Positions 25,149-34,211 are shown, counted from the first letter of the stretch. The stretch is DNA of 39,974 bases from Deltaproteobacteria bacterium (GCA_019314525.1 JAFCZD010000011.1:1-39974); one strand, 5' to 3'. The notes: generated by a model not told the origin, from the sequence alone. Numbers and translations: made by a program.

Positions 25149-26905
25149 GTCTGCCCTTCTTTCGGCGCCGCTCTTGCCCCCTTGGTTGGGCGAGCGCCCC
25201 CATCTCCCCACTCCACCATCGCCTCCTCAGCGTCGTCTAAACCCACCTCGCGCGTCGCTGGGCCTTTCATTCCAATCAAGGGGTCAACCACAAAGACCTC
25301 CCCGCTGTGCTGCCTCTCCTCTGCTGGGAAGATCATACGGATCTGATTGCCTTCGGCTGTGGGCTCGAGCGACAAGCTCCCGCCCCCCTCCGTCACCGCC
25401 GCCGCGGCCACCGCGAGGGCCAGCGTGCCCCCCCGCTCCACAGCCTCCAACGGACTAAGCAAGGCCTCGCGCTCATCCTTGCTCATGGGATCGCCCACAT
25501 AGGTGAACGTGATAGCGACCCCTGGTCCACCGTCGTGAAGCTCGTGGTTGGCGATGGAGACAGTTACATTGGTGCGCTCTTTGGCTCCCTGTGCGACAAA
25601 ATGGCAGACATCGAGCAAGGCGTTCTGCAAGCTGCGTTCAGGCATATGCACAGGCCGCGGCTCGAACTCTGGGTCCAAGACTGCAGAGATCTTCCGCTGT
25701 TCGAGCATGGGACGCGCTGCCACCAGTGCATCGGCTACCGCGAGGTCCGCCTCGATCTCCTTTGCCTCAGCAGCAGACTCCCCAACGTCCAGACGTCGTA
25801 GTTTCTGCAGCATCATCGCCGCACGGCCCAGTTCCTCACCCAGCGAGTCTGAAAGAACTCGAAGTTTGGGCAAGCCGGAGACAGCAGAATGAACCTTCTC
25901 CGCCAAGGCTTGGCTCGTCTCGAGTGGCTCCGCCAACTCCTGGGCGATAGCGCCAATCACCCGGCCGGCGGCGTTGATGCGCTCTGATTGCAGCAACCGC
26001 TGCTGCACCTGTTTCAGCTCTTCCTCTCGCCGTTTGAGCGAGAGGCTCATCTTACGCAAGCTCTGAGCCAGCGTGGCGACCTCACCCGCTCCTTGGCTGC
26101 TCGGCTCAGCCTCGAGGGTCACATCGAACTCACCGCGCCCGATAGCTTCTGCTTGTCGGGCCATCTCACGCAGCGGCTGAACCAGCCGTCGGGAGAGCAA
26201 GAGCGCCAAGAACAACATCACGAGCACGGTGATCGCCGAGGTGATGGCAGCCGCGCGGATCAACGGCATGGCGGCATTCGTAACCTGTGTCTTGGGGATG
26301 GTCTGCACCACGGCCAGGCCACCTGGAATGCGGGCGAAGGCCGCGAGAGCTGCGCCGTCCTTCTGATGCACCTCTTTTGTGCCGAGTCGAACGGCCCCTT
26401 TTTGAAAAAGACGCAGTTGACCCAGGAGCCTCGAGGCGCCTTGATGCGCAACCACCACGCGGGGGTCTGGGTGGGCAATAATCTCCCCGCTACGATTGAC
26501 AACCATCGGCAACGCGGGGCCTTGGCGCACCAAACTAAGCAGCTGCTTTGGCCGCAACAACGCCCACTTAGCGACTCCACCCTTGCGAAAACGCAGCTTG
26601 AGGACCGCTTTGCCCGACTGGCTGGCGTTGCTCACGACGGGGGCGTTCACCTCCCCAGCTGAAACATCTTTGAAGCTGAGAAAAGGTCCCCCGGGCTCAT
26701 CCAGGGCGGCAGCCCGCCGTTGCAATTCGGCGACCTTCGCGCTGAGGTTGTTCGCCAAAAGCTCCACGCTCTGAGTCACCAGATCGTAGCTGTAGAGCTC
26801 CTTATCCTCGCGGATTTGGCGCGCCGAGGCGAAAACCAGGACGGCAGCCACCAACACCGGGGGCAGCACAATGGCCACCAGCAATCTAACTCTTAGTGAA
26901 CCCAC
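25145..26905 (-). CDS. dCache-HAMP sensor with degenerate histidine-kinase module
   Basis: 586 residues. Helix 1 (about 8-28), a dCache-type periplasmic sensor (about 30-215, with VVNRSGEIIAHPDPRVV), helix 2 (216-238), HAMP (about 239-292), a coiled coil, then a DHp/HATPase-like region. The phosphoacceptor site reads AIAQELAEPL, where active kinases have AHEINNPL: Gln322 replaces His. The ATP lid is also degraded: the usual DxGxG appears as TYVGDPM and GTGLGLA as GGTLALA; an N-box-like Asn428 remains. It is therefore probably a pseudokinase that signals by protein contact. The tail (about 535-586) is disordered. The start is GTG 26905; AAGGAG lies 15 bases upstream, rather far. No response regulator is adjacent. 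It overlaps the lipoprotein gene by 4 bases. Confidence 0.82.
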   Translation of the reverse strand: MGSLRVRLLVAIVLPPVLVAAVLVFASARQIREDKELYSYDLVTQSVELLANNLSAKVAELQRRAAALDEPGGPFLSFKDVSAGEVNAPVVSNASQSGKAVLKLRFRKGGVAKWALLRPKQLLSLVRQGPALPMVVNRSGEIIAHPDPRVVVAHQGASRLLGQLRLFQKGAVRLGTKEVHQKDGAALAAFARIPGGLAVVQTIPKTQVTNAAMPLIRAAAITSAITVLVMLFLALLLSRRLVQPLREMARQAEAIGRGEFDVTLEAEPSSQGAGEVATLAQSLRKMSLSLKRREEELKQVQQRLLQSERINAAGRVIGAIAQELAEPLETSQALAEKVHSAVSGLPKLRVLSDSLGEELGRAAMMLQKLRRLDVGESAAEAKEIEADLAVADALVAARPMLEQRKISAVLDPEFEPRPVHMPERSLQNALLDVCHFVAQGAKERTNVTVSIANHELHDGGPGVAITFTYVGDPMSKDEREALLSPLEAVERGGTLALAVAAAAVTEGGGSLSLEPTAEGNQIRMIFPAEERQHSGEVFVVDPLIGMKGPATREVGLDDAEEAMVEWGDGGARPTKGARAAPKEGQT

Positions 26906-27065
26906 AACAGATAGTGTCGACTCCTTGGTTAGTCTCCGTCAAGAACTCCCAGATAATTATGCTCTTTTCAGTGAGATAGGCCCCAATAGGGTTCCCCACA
27001 AAGCCTGCTGAAAACAAAAGAACAACGGCACCCATGAGAAGCTCCACTCTGGAGCAAGATCTCGG

Positions 27066-27071
27066 TACAAT
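27066..27071 (+). promoter_or_regulatory. -10-like element 6 bases before the FecR start codon
   Basis: TACAAT, 6 bases before ATG 27078, with no Shine-Dalgarno sequence. A weak TCCACT at -35 (27043-27048) gives a 17-base spacer. A leaderless mRNA is predicted. The rest of 26906-27065 is AT-richer than its surroundings but holds no gene. Confidence 0.45.
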
Positions 27072-27077
27072 GGCGAC

Positions 27078-28322
27078 ATGCAAAATTGGGGTGTTGTGCT
27101 TGCCGCGCTGCTCTGCCTGAACGCAGCTTGCGACAAAAAAGCACCAGAACAAAAAGGCAACCTTCCGAAGAGCGTCGCTCTGCTCAAAAAAATGGTTGGC
27201 GAGGTGAGTCATCGCCCAGCCGGCACGTTGCGTTGGAACGACGCCCGGGCAGGGCTGCCCTTGCAAACGCGCGACGCGATCAAGACAGGTAAGGGGGCAT
27301 CCGCCACTGTGACCTTTGCAGGCGGAAGCAAGCTCGAGGTGGACGCGCAAACCTTGATCATTATCGAGTTGCCTCAGGGCGATCGGGCAAACGCCGTCGT
27401 AGCCGTCGCTCGAGTGGAAAAGGGCACGGTCCGTGGAGTCGTGCATCCTGGCGTCAAACCGCTGGAGATCGTCTCCAAGAGTGGTAAGCGCACGCGCATC
27501 AGCGCTACCACCCGTCCCGTGACCTTCCGCGTGCGCGCCGTTGAGGGCGAGAAACTGCAGGTGGCGGCGCTCAAGGGCGTGGCCAAGGTGCAGGTGGGAG
27601 ACGAGACCGTAGACCTCGAAGCCAACCAGGCGGTGGAGATCGGGACAAAGAACCTCGGCCACAGAGCCCCCCTTCCCCCCTTCCCAGTGTTGCAGAGCCC
27701 CGCTGTGGACGAAAACTTGAGCGGACAAGACGTCAAGCTCTCCTGGCAAGCCGCGCAGCGGACGCTACGCTACCGGGTGCAGCTGGCTCGGTCCCTCGAC
27801 TTTTCGGATCTGATCCTCGACAACCAAACCGAGGCGGCGAGCTGGACCATCGCCCGCCTGGCTGCGGGCCACTACATATGGCGCGTCAGCAGCTTCGACG
27901 CTCGTGGATGGGAAGGCGAGTTTGGCTTCGCTCGGCGCTTCGTCATCGCGAGACCGGATCCGAAACCAACAGCCAGTCAACCGAGCTCGCAGCTGATCGC
28001 GCCTGCCCCTAACGCGATGGTGGTCACCACCGCCAAGCGCATGTCCGTAAACTTTCGCTGGAAACCCGTGGAGGGGGCCACGTCGTATCTCTTGGTCGTG
28101 GCCCGTCGTAGCAACCTCCGCCGGCGTGTCGCCCGCATCAAGGTGAAGAAGGGTACGAGCTATCTCTTGCGGCTCAGGTGGGGCACATTCTATTGGGGTG
28201 TCTACGCGATAGATGACGCAGGCAAAAAGAGCCCTCTCTTCGTCGAGCCTAACAAGCTGAAAATCGGCCGCCGAAGGCCACCCCACGTCGGTGTCCCACG
28301 TACCATCAACCGCTGGAGGTAG
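27078..28322 (+). CDS. FecR-domain lipoprotein
   Basis: 414 residues. The signal sequence ends at Cys18 (LNAAC), a slightly unusual lipobox because Asn sits at -3. A FecR-type beta domain fills about 40-190 (LPLQTRDAIKTGKGASATVTF, GGSKLEVDAQTLIII, KGTVRGVV). Two further beta modules follow (about 205-300 and 315-400) with WQAAQRTLRYRVQLA and FRWKPVEGATSYLLVVA, resembling fibronectin-III/Ig-like folds of envelope proteins. FecR domains in this setting, without a TonB receptor or sigma factor, are common in myxobacteria and are thought to act in envelope assembly or peptidoglycan contact; that is inference. It starts the operon with the PEGA and barrel genes (3-base gap). Confidence 0.85.
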   Translation: MQNWGVVLAALLCLNAACDKKAPEQKGNLPKSVALLKKMVGEVSHRPAGTLRWNDARAGLPLQTRDAIKTGKGASATVTFAGGSKLEVDAQTLIIIELPQGDRANAVVAVARVEKGTVRGVVHPGVKPLEIVSKSGKRTRISATTRPVTFRVRAVEGEKLQVAALKGVAKVQVGDETVDLEANQAVEIGTKNLGHRAPLPPFPVLQSPAVDENLSGQDVKLSWQAAQRTLRYRVQLARSLDFSDLILDNQTEAASWTIARLAAGHYIWRVSSFDARGWEGEFGFARRFVIARPDPKPTASQPSSQLIAPAPNAMVVTTAKRMSVNFRWKPVEGATSYLLVVARRSNLRRRVARIKVKKGTSYLLRLRWGTFYWGVYAIDDAGKKSPLFVEPNKLKIGRRRPPHVGVPRTINRWR

Positions 28323-28325
28323 CAG

Positions 28326-28712
28326 ATGCCCATCCGACAGCACAGAAAAACGCTCATTCTCTTTCTCTTCACCGCGCCGCTCATGGCCTGTACACCCAAA
28401 CCCAAGCCTGTGGTGCCACAGAAGCCGTTGCCAGTTCGCCCATCTGCGCCCATCAAGGTGACAACAGCGAAGATCCTTTTTGTCGATTGCAAGCCGGCTG
28501 ATGCCACAGTTGTCGTCGACGAAGTCCCCCGTGGAAGCATCGATGAGCTGTCCATGCATGGTGGCCTAGAACTCCCCTTCGGCGTCCATCGAATCCTCAT
28601 CCGGCGACGTGGCTACGAAAGCTATCGTGTGGAACTCTCTCTAGAACAGAAGGGTGAGCGAATCTCCATTGAGCTGAAGAAAAAGAAGAAGAGACAAAGG
28701 CGACGACGATGA
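28326..28712 (+). CDS. PEGA-domain lipoprotein
   Basis: 128 residues. Lipobox LMAC (Cys22), a Pro/Lys linker (about 23-46), then one PEGA-type domain (about 48-115): ILFVDCKPADATVVVDE and the strand GVHRILIRRRGYESYRVEL. The C-terminus is a poly-basic tail of Lys and Arg (from about 116). PEGA domains are short beta folds on the outer face of the envelope. GGAGG lies 6 bases before the ATG. Its stop overlaps the start of the barrel gene by 4 bases (ATGA). Confidence 0.85.
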   Translation: MPIRQHRKTLILFLFTAPLMACTPKPKPVVPQKPLPVRPSAPIKVTTAKILFVDCKPADATVVVDEVPRGSIDELSMHGGLELPFGVHRILIRRRGYESYRVELSLEQKGERISIELKKKKKRQRRRR

Positions 28713-28741
28713 AACAGCGGTGCGCCTGGCTGGCTTTCCTC

Positions 28742-28901
28742 CTGCTCCTCGCGGTGCCCGCGTCCGCCGAGAAACCGCAGTCCACCGCGACACCCGCCTC
28801 GCCCAATAAACCGCAGCTCATCTGCTCCTCGCGGTGCCCGCGTCCGCCGAGAAACCGCAGTCCACCGCGACACCCGCCTCGCCCAATAAACCGCAGCTCA
28901 T
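28742..28901 (+). repeat. Exact 80-base tandem duplication
   Basis: Two identical 80-base copies (28742-28821, 28822-28901). The flanking bases differ, so the boundaries are exact. The unit encodes the end of the signal peptide and the first 20 or so mature residues of the barrel protein. 80 leaves a remainder of 2 when divided by three, so the reading frame is lost. Confidence 0.97.
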
Positions 28902-29132
28902 TGCCCCCAAGCGCATCGTCCTGGGCTGGATGAAGAAAGTGAGCTTCTCGGTGCCCTCGCTGCCAGGCATTGGCGCAGCCCATGCTTCCACCAACGTCGG
29001 CCGCGTCGACTCCGTCAAGCCGCGGGGCAAGGGCATCCAAGTTCGGGTCAAGCTGCCACGCCGGCGCTCTCCACAAGAGCTGGTGCTGCTGCTCTACCGC
29101 GACCAAGGCCCAGTCTTCGTCTACCGCATTCC

Positions 29133-29154
29133 ACTCCAGGGACACTCCAGGGAC
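29133..29154 (+). repeat. Exact 11-base tandem duplication
   Basis: Two copies of ACTCCAGGGAC in direct succession (29133-29143, 29144-29154). Removing one restores the frame, giving VYRIPLQGRTQLPIRTRP across the junction, continuous with the downstream barrel-coding frame. Confidence 0.95.
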
Positions 29155-30238
29155 GCACCCAACTCCCCATCCGCACCCGCCCCTTCTCCACCCTCTATCT
29201 GCGCTATGGAAAGCTCGAAGTGGTCAAGAAGATGGGCGGGAAAAGCCGGCGTTATCTGCGCCTCGCCATCCCCCCCGGGGTCAAGCGCATCAATGTCGAG
29301 GTGGTGGACAAGATGGGGCTCAAGACACGACGCAAGATCCGTGTTCGTCGGCCAAGCTACCGACGCTTGGCCCTCGCCGTGCAGCCCACTGAAAACGCAG
29401 CCAGTCATCCCACCTTTCGCGTCACCATTGCCGTCGCCGAGCCGGGGGATGAGAGCATCGAGCTCGAGGTCCTCGGCCCCAATGAAGGCGACCGCCTGGC
29501 GTTGAAGCCCGTTTCCAAAGGCCCAGGCCGCTGGGAGGCCACCTTCGAACCCACCGCAACGGGTGAGCTGCGAATACGTGGCACCCTCAGCGCTGAAGGA
29601 GCGACCCGCGAAGCAAAGGTCTACGCACGATACGCGCCAACAGATGAAGCCCTCCCCTCCCCATCCCCTAGGCCTCGCCTCGCCACTTCTCGAAGGGTGA
29701 CTCCACCACCCAAACATGACCGTGGACCCCACTTCGAGATCGCGCTGGGTGTTGGCTTCTTGCACAACATAGGAGATTTTTTCTCACCGCAGTTCTCTCT
29801 CGCGTGTGGCGCCACTTATGGGCTTGGCTCCGCAGGGAGCCTCGGTTTGCGGCTCGGGGGCAGCGTCGCATGGAAGACGCAGTCCATCAGCACCAGCCTC
29901 GATGGACCAGCAGACCTCGAGGCGGCGAGCTCCCGCACCGTCCTGGCGCCGCTCTTCATCGGTCCGATCTACCGCGGACCACGCTGGCCTGTGATCCCCT
30001 ACGCCAGCGTCAATTTTGTGGTGCAATTCGTACACACTCGCAACACCGCCAGCTACACCCAGGAGCGCGCCACCCTCGACGTCGCGCCAGGTGTCTTGAC
30101 CCAGGTCGGCGCGGAATGGCCCCTGGGCAGAACCTCCCTCTTCTTCCAGGGAGGCTTCCTCTATAGTGAACTGGAGAATCTGGACGTCACCCTGCTCGCT
30201 GGCGGAATCTCCCTTGAGGCTGGTGTGCGCCTGGGGTT

Positions 30239-30859
30239 TTAGATGTACTTCTCGATCTGTTGCACTAGGTCGATACGATCGACGAGGTCGGTGGCGTAGT
30301 CCATGTTGTCCGTCTGGATCACCAACGTCGGCGAGAGCGAGTAGCGTTCGAACCACTCCTCATAATAGCCATTGAGGCGGCGAAGATAGCTGTCAGGCAT
30401 CCCCTTTTCTTCGGGTCGACCGCGGGCCCGGATGCGCCGCTTCAGGGTGCGCAAACTGCCACGCAGGTAGATCATCAGATCTGGCGGTTCGAGGGAACGA
30501 ACCATCGTCTGATAGAGCGATTGGTAGGTCTCGTAATCCCGCTTGCTCATCTTCCGCGAGCGAAAGAGATTGTAGGCGAAGATCTCAGCGTCCTCATAGA
30601 TTGAGCGGTCCTGAATCACCGTCGTCTTGATCCGCTCACGAGCCAAATCCTGGTGAATGCGAAACTTGCTCGAGAGGAAGCGCACCTGGCTGTGAAAGGC
30701 CCAACGGCGCATGTCGCGATAGAAGTCCTTGAGGTAAGGGTTCTGCTCGTTGGGCTCGAAGAACGGCTCGACCTTGAAGTGTTGGCAAAGGAAGCGCACT
30801 AACGAACTCTTGCCCACTCCCATATTCCCCGCGACCGCGATGTACTTGCGCTGGCCCAT
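30239..30859 (-). CDS. Deoxynucleoside kinase
   Basis: 206 residues from ATG 30859. The P-loop GNMGVGKSSL (11-20), the substrate-site DRSIYEDAEIF (84-94) and the LID arginines RRIRARGRPEE (141-151) place it in the dAdo/dGuo/dCyd kinase family, which salvages deoxynucleosides to their monophosphates with ATP. Substrate choice cannot be read reliably; the family in bacteria tends toward purines. A longer frame from 31009 overlaps the upstream gene. GAAGGG lies 8 bases before the ATG, inside the end of the cyclase gene, whose stop is only 4 bases away, so this is the third gene of the PrkA operon. Its stop overlaps the convergent barrel gene's stop by 4 bases. Confidence 0.92.
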   Translation of the reverse strand: MGQRKYIAVAGNMGVGKSSLVRFLCQHFKVEPFFEPNEQNPYLKDFYRDMRRWAFHSQVRFLSSKFRIHQDLARERIKTTVIQDRSIYEDAEIFAYNLFRSRKMSKRDYETYQSLYQTMVRSLEPPDLMIYLRGSLRTLKRRIRARGRPEEKGMPDSYLRRLNGYYEEWFERYSLSPTLVIQTDNMDYATDLVDRIDLVQQIEKYI

Positions 30860-30863
30860 GGGC

Positions 30864-31919
30864 TCATCCCTTCTTGGGCTCCTTGGCTTTGGGATCTTTC
30901 TCCTTGGGCTCCTTGCTGCGCCCAGAGGTGGTCTTATCGGCGCTGACCTTGCTCTGGTCTTTCCGTTCCGACTCCTGGCTCTCCACGATCTCCAGCGGTG
31001 GCTCGTCACGTTCGGCTTTGGCGCCGCGGCGTGTGCGCTGCTCTGGTTGAATCTCCAGCACGCAACGCCCCGACTGAAAGACGCGCGTCACCCCGCTCGT
31101 CTCCGAGACGACCACAGCGATAGCGTTGGTGCTCTTCGAAATAGCGCAAGCCGCCACGTGCCGCGACCCAAGGCCAAGGTGAACATCGAGGTCGGTGGGG
31201 TCGTCGACTTTGATGTAACGCCCCGCCGCGAGCACCACGCCGTCGTCGCGAATCACAAACCCGCCATCCAGCACCGCGAAATTTCTGATGGCGTCGCGCA
31301 CCGCTGGGTTGAGAATATTCTTCTCGTTCTCTGAGTAGCCCTGAAAAGGGTTGAGGGTGAGCTGCCGTGACTTCTCCATCACCGCCGCGCTATCACCCAC
31401 CACCAACAACGTGCCAAGAGGGTGGCCCTCCCAACCATCACGACCGATCTCGACCCCAAGATCGAAGACAGCCTCGAGGATGGTCGAGGGGATGCGATCG
31501 GTCCCCACGATGCCAAAGCCCGTGTTCACGGAGCCCTCATTATCGCCGCCGATGGTAACGATCATCATCGTATCGGGGTAGGAGGTCGGTCCTCGCCCGA
31601 TCACCCCCAACACAACCTCCCCGTCCTTCAAGAGTCCAGCGGCGATGCCTGCCACCAGGGCCATCTTGAAGCGCTCTTGGCGCTGAATGTCATACGTGGG
31701 CATGGGGATAGTCTCGACCCCCATGGCCTCGATGACCTGGCGCTGGACGTCGCTGGTGATGGCCTGCACGAGCTTGCGACGTGCGTTACTCTTGGCCTTG
31801 ATCAGATCATCGGGGAGCGGCAGATCTCCGATATAGAGCAGGTGATCAAACTCCTTCTTCACGACCATCGCGGCAGCCGCCCTCAAGAGTTCCGCCTGCA
31901 CGCTGCTCATCATGTCCAT
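30864..31919 (-). CDS. DacZ-like diadenylate cyclase (c-di-AMP synthase)
   Basis: 351 residues from ATG 31919, preceded by AGGAG at 5 bases. The first 140 resemble the pyruvate-kinase C-terminal-like domain of archaeal DacZ; residues 145-290 are a DAC (DisA_N) domain (SRQLTLNPF, NFAVLDGGFVIRDDGV, GLGSRHVAACAIS, AVVVSETSGVTRVF). DAC enzymes join two ATP into cyclic di-AMP. The usual DGA is DGG (218-220) and RHR is RHV (252-255), so the last Arg of the ATP-binding motif is missing and activity needs checking. The tail (about 295-351) is charged and disordered, with EPKEKD-type repeats. It sits 8 bases after the PrkA gene, so the stress kinase and the second messenger enzyme are co-transcribed. 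Confidence 0.85.
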   Translation of the reverse strand: MDMMSSVQAELLRAAAAMVVKKEFDHLLYIGDLPLPDDLIKAKSNARRKLVQAITSDVQRQVIEAMGVETIPMPTYDIQRQERFKMALVAGIAAGLLKDGEVVLGVIGRGPTSYPDTMMIVTIGGDNEGSVNTGFGIVGTDRIPSTILEAVFDLGVEIGRDGWEGHPLGTLLVVGDSAAVMEKSRQLTLNPFQGYSENEKNILNPAVRDAIRNFAVLDGGFVIRDDGVVLAAGRYIKVDDPTDLDVHLGLGSRHVAACAISKSTNAIAVVVSETSGVTRVFQSGRCVLEIQPEQRTRRGAKAERDEPPLEIVESQESERKDQSKVSADKTTSGRSKEPKEKDPKAKEPKKG

Positions 31920-31927
31920 TGCTGCTC

Positions 31928-34171
31928 CTAATCCGTATATCGTCGTCGCACGAGCATCATGATCGCCTCGCGCGCACACCCATCGCAGTAGCCATGCTCG
32001 TCCCGAAGCCGCCCCAGCATCTGTTGCGCCTGCTCTCGCTCCTCAGCATTGATGCCGGTTGCGTCGTCCGCCAGGATCTGTAGGGAGTGCTGCAACGTAT
32101 GCTCAACGCGCTGGCGCTGCTGCTCGAAGTACTGCGTCTTCAATTTAGTGTAGTGTTGGGGAAAGATCGACACGTAGTTGGGCATCTCGCCAGGATGATC
32201 GATGGACCACGCACCGATCTTGGTCATGATACTCTGGCGAAAAGTCTCCGCGTCCTCGCTGATGTCCAGGCGCTTTTCGACATCCTCCATCAAGCGCGCA
32301 TCAGCGTCTTCGAGATCACCTGTGACCTCATTGCGGAGCTTCTCCTTGCGCACAAAATGGGTCACGTGACTGACATAGCGTGAGAAGAGTTCGCCATAAC
32401 GAGACTCCTCCACAAGCCCCATGGACTCACGCACCTCCGCGTCCATGAGGTCGAGGTACCAGTCGCGGGCAACATTAATGAAGCCCTTGTGGTCATAGAA
32501 ACCGTCCTTGGCCTCCTGCCTGAGGAACTCATAGACGGATGTCTCCTTCACCAGCTCGGAGATCTGCTCCAGCACTGCTTCTGGCGTCAAGCATGCATGG
32601 GTATCCCGTTGGGCGGCGTTCATCAGAGCTGTGCGCACCTCACGTGACGAAGCTCCGGTGCGTCCCTCATAGATCACATCAGCATCGGATTCACCCCAGA
32701 TAACAGGCAACACGGCCGCCAAGGTCTTGGCGTCGTCACCCTTGATCTCCTCTGGGATCTTGCCCTCGGCGTAGAGCGCCGCCTTCTGCACAGGGGTGAG
32801 CTTCTTCACCAGCTTCACCACGCCTTCCCCATAGCGCTCATACTCAGGGCGGTGCATCCGGCTAAGCACGGCCCAGAGAGCTGCGACGCCAATGGCGTGG
32901 GGCGCGATGTGCTTGCCCGCCTCCACCTCACCGAGTTGCTGGTTGTAGATCCCCTGCTCCTCCTGATAGTCGAGCAGGTAGGGCACACGCACGAGCTCCA
33001 TGCGCGCCTTGTAGGACATCCACTCGGGGCCCTGCATGAAAGCGTTCAGGTGGGTCTCGTTAACGCTCCCGATGAAGATCAGATCCAAGAAGAGGTTCGC
33101 AGGATCGAGGGCGACGCGGCCCTCCTCGACGCAGGTGAGTAGATATTTGAACGCCTCAGGGGGGCGCTTGAAGAGGTCTGCAAAGTCGATCAAACCGCGG
33201 TTGCCAGCCACGAGCTGCCCGTCGGCCTCATAGAGCGCAACATTCTGCAGCGCTGTGGGCAGAGCACTAAGGCTGCGATCCGCCGTCACCTGCTGCATCC
33301 GCGCGTCCACCGCCAGTTGGGGCTCAACCCGAGCGGCGGCAACACGATAACGCCGGGAGACGTAGAAACGCTCCACTTGCACATGACGCAACACCCGCAG
33401 GTAGTCACCCTCGTAAGCACCAAGGAGCGCCTCGTAGATCTTCTTCGAGCGGTGGCAGAGGTTGCCCTCAAGCAGGTATCTCGAGGGGGTGAAACCGTCC
33501 ACCTTCTTTACCAGATCGGCGATGAGCTCCTGGCGGAGCTCTTTGGGGATCAAGAGCAAGGGGTGATCGCGCTGCTCTGAGGGCAAGCGCGCGTCGATCA
33601 CATCCTCGTCGAGGTGCGCGTAGGACTCATCGGCTTTGGTCTCGCGCCGCTCACTGGAAAAACCGATGCCACTGCGGTCGACGCTCTGACTGGGGAAAAC
33701 CCAATTGAAGCTATAGAGGGCGCCCTCGTCGCCTGTGCTGTAGTCTTCCATCGCACGGGCAATGCAATCAGTGACTGTGGATTTGGAGCTGCCATTGGGG
33801 CCATGAAGCAGAATGACGCGATCCACCGTCCCCTGACGAGTGAAGTTGCTGAGGATGCGATAAATCGCGTTCTGTACCCCCTCCTGCCCCACAAGGCGCC
33901 GGGGATGAGGTTGCCAGGGCGCGTCGAAGAGGTGGAAGCGGCGACGTGGGCCCGTCGGATGCGGGATCTCTTCGCTACCATAGAAGTCGAACATATCGAG
34001 GAGATACTGCGCCGAGTTGCGCAGATGGCAGCGAGGCTGCGCTTCAACGAGGGAGAGATACTCAGCAAAGGTGAGCACTCGCTTATTCTCAGAGAAGTGA
34101 TCTTGCACACGACCACCCATGGCCTGGAGACGACCGGTGGAGGTGACGTTCCCATCTTCTTGTTGTCTCAT
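31928..34171 (-). CDS. PrkA-family serine protein kinase
   Basis: 747 residues, about 100 longer than typical PrkA (YeaG type, about 640). An AAA-like domain comes first, with Walker A GPNGSSKST (124-132) and a later GSVNETHLNAFM at the Walker-B/sensor region (about 375); the PrkA C-terminal kinase domain covers the last third. PrkA proteins are linked to stress and stationary-phase responses, and in Bacillus PrkA also has Lon-like protease activity. Phosphorylation targets here are unknown. The extra length is mostly an insertion around residues 160-210 (ERRETKADESYAHLDED). ATG 34171 has GAGGGG close upstream. It is the first gene of the PrkA/DacZ/dNK operon. Confidence 0.9.
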   Translation of the reverse strand: MRQQEDGNVTSTGRLQAMGGRVQDHFSENKRVLTFAEYLSLVEAQPRCHLRNSAQYLLDMFDFYGSEEIPHPTGPRRRFHLFDAPWQPHPRRLVGQEGVQNAIYRILSNFTRQGTVDRVILLHGPNGSSKSTVTDCIARAMEDYSTGDEGALYSFNWVFPSQSVDRSGIGFSSERRETKADESYAHLDEDVIDARLPSEQRDHPLLLIPKELRQELIADLVKKVDGFTPSRYLLEGNLCHRSKKIYEALLGAYEGDYLRVLRHVQVERFYVSRRYRVAAARVEPQLAVDARMQQVTADRSLSALPTALQNVALYEADGQLVAGNRGLIDFADLFKRPPEAFKYLLTCVEEGRVALDPANLFLDLIFIGSVNETHLNAFMQGPEWMSYKARMELVRVPYLLDYQEEQGIYNQQLGEVEAGKHIAPHAIGVAALWAVLSRMHRPEYERYGEGVVKLVKKLTPVQKAALYAEGKIPEEIKGDDAKTLAAVLPVIWGESDADVIYEGRTGASSREVRTALMNAAQRDTHACLTPEAVLEQISELVKETSVYEFLRQEAKDGFYDHKGFINVARDWYLDLMDAEVRESMGLVEESRYGELFSRYVSHVTHFVRKEKLRNEVTGDLEDADARLMEDVEKRLDISEDAETFRQSIMTKIGAWSIDHPGEMPNYVSIFPQHYTKLKTQYFEQQRQRVEHTLQHSLQILADDATGINAEEREQAQQMLGRLRDEHGYCDGCAREAIMMLVRRRYTD

Positions 34172-34211
34172 CTTCCCCTCACTTACGCGTCTAGCTCTTC
34201 ATGCTCGTTGC

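Larger units (their letters stand above)
28709..30242 (+). pseudogene. Outer-membrane barrel protein gene broken by two tandem duplications
   Basis: Three frames cover one gene: ATG 28709 with a signal peptide stops at 28933; a second frame continues to 29505; a third runs to the stop at 30242. Each frame change sits on an exact tandem duplication whose length is not a multiple of three: 80 bases (28742-28821 and 28822-28901) and 11 bases (29133-29143 and 29144-29154). Removing one copy of each joins everything into one 480-residue frame: signal peptide, a Lys/Arg-rich beta region, a VVDKMGLKTRRKIRV segment, an Ig-like domain (about 210-300), a Pro/Ser hinge and a C-terminal barrel of about 170 residues ending in LGF, as outer-membrane barrels do. 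As sequenced, no full product is made unless a copy is lost or the assembly is wrong. Confidence 0.88.

Noticed and set aside
28742-28901. 80-base duplication as a mobile-element trace
   Set aside because: No inverted ends or transposase; the copies abut and simply repeat coding sequence.
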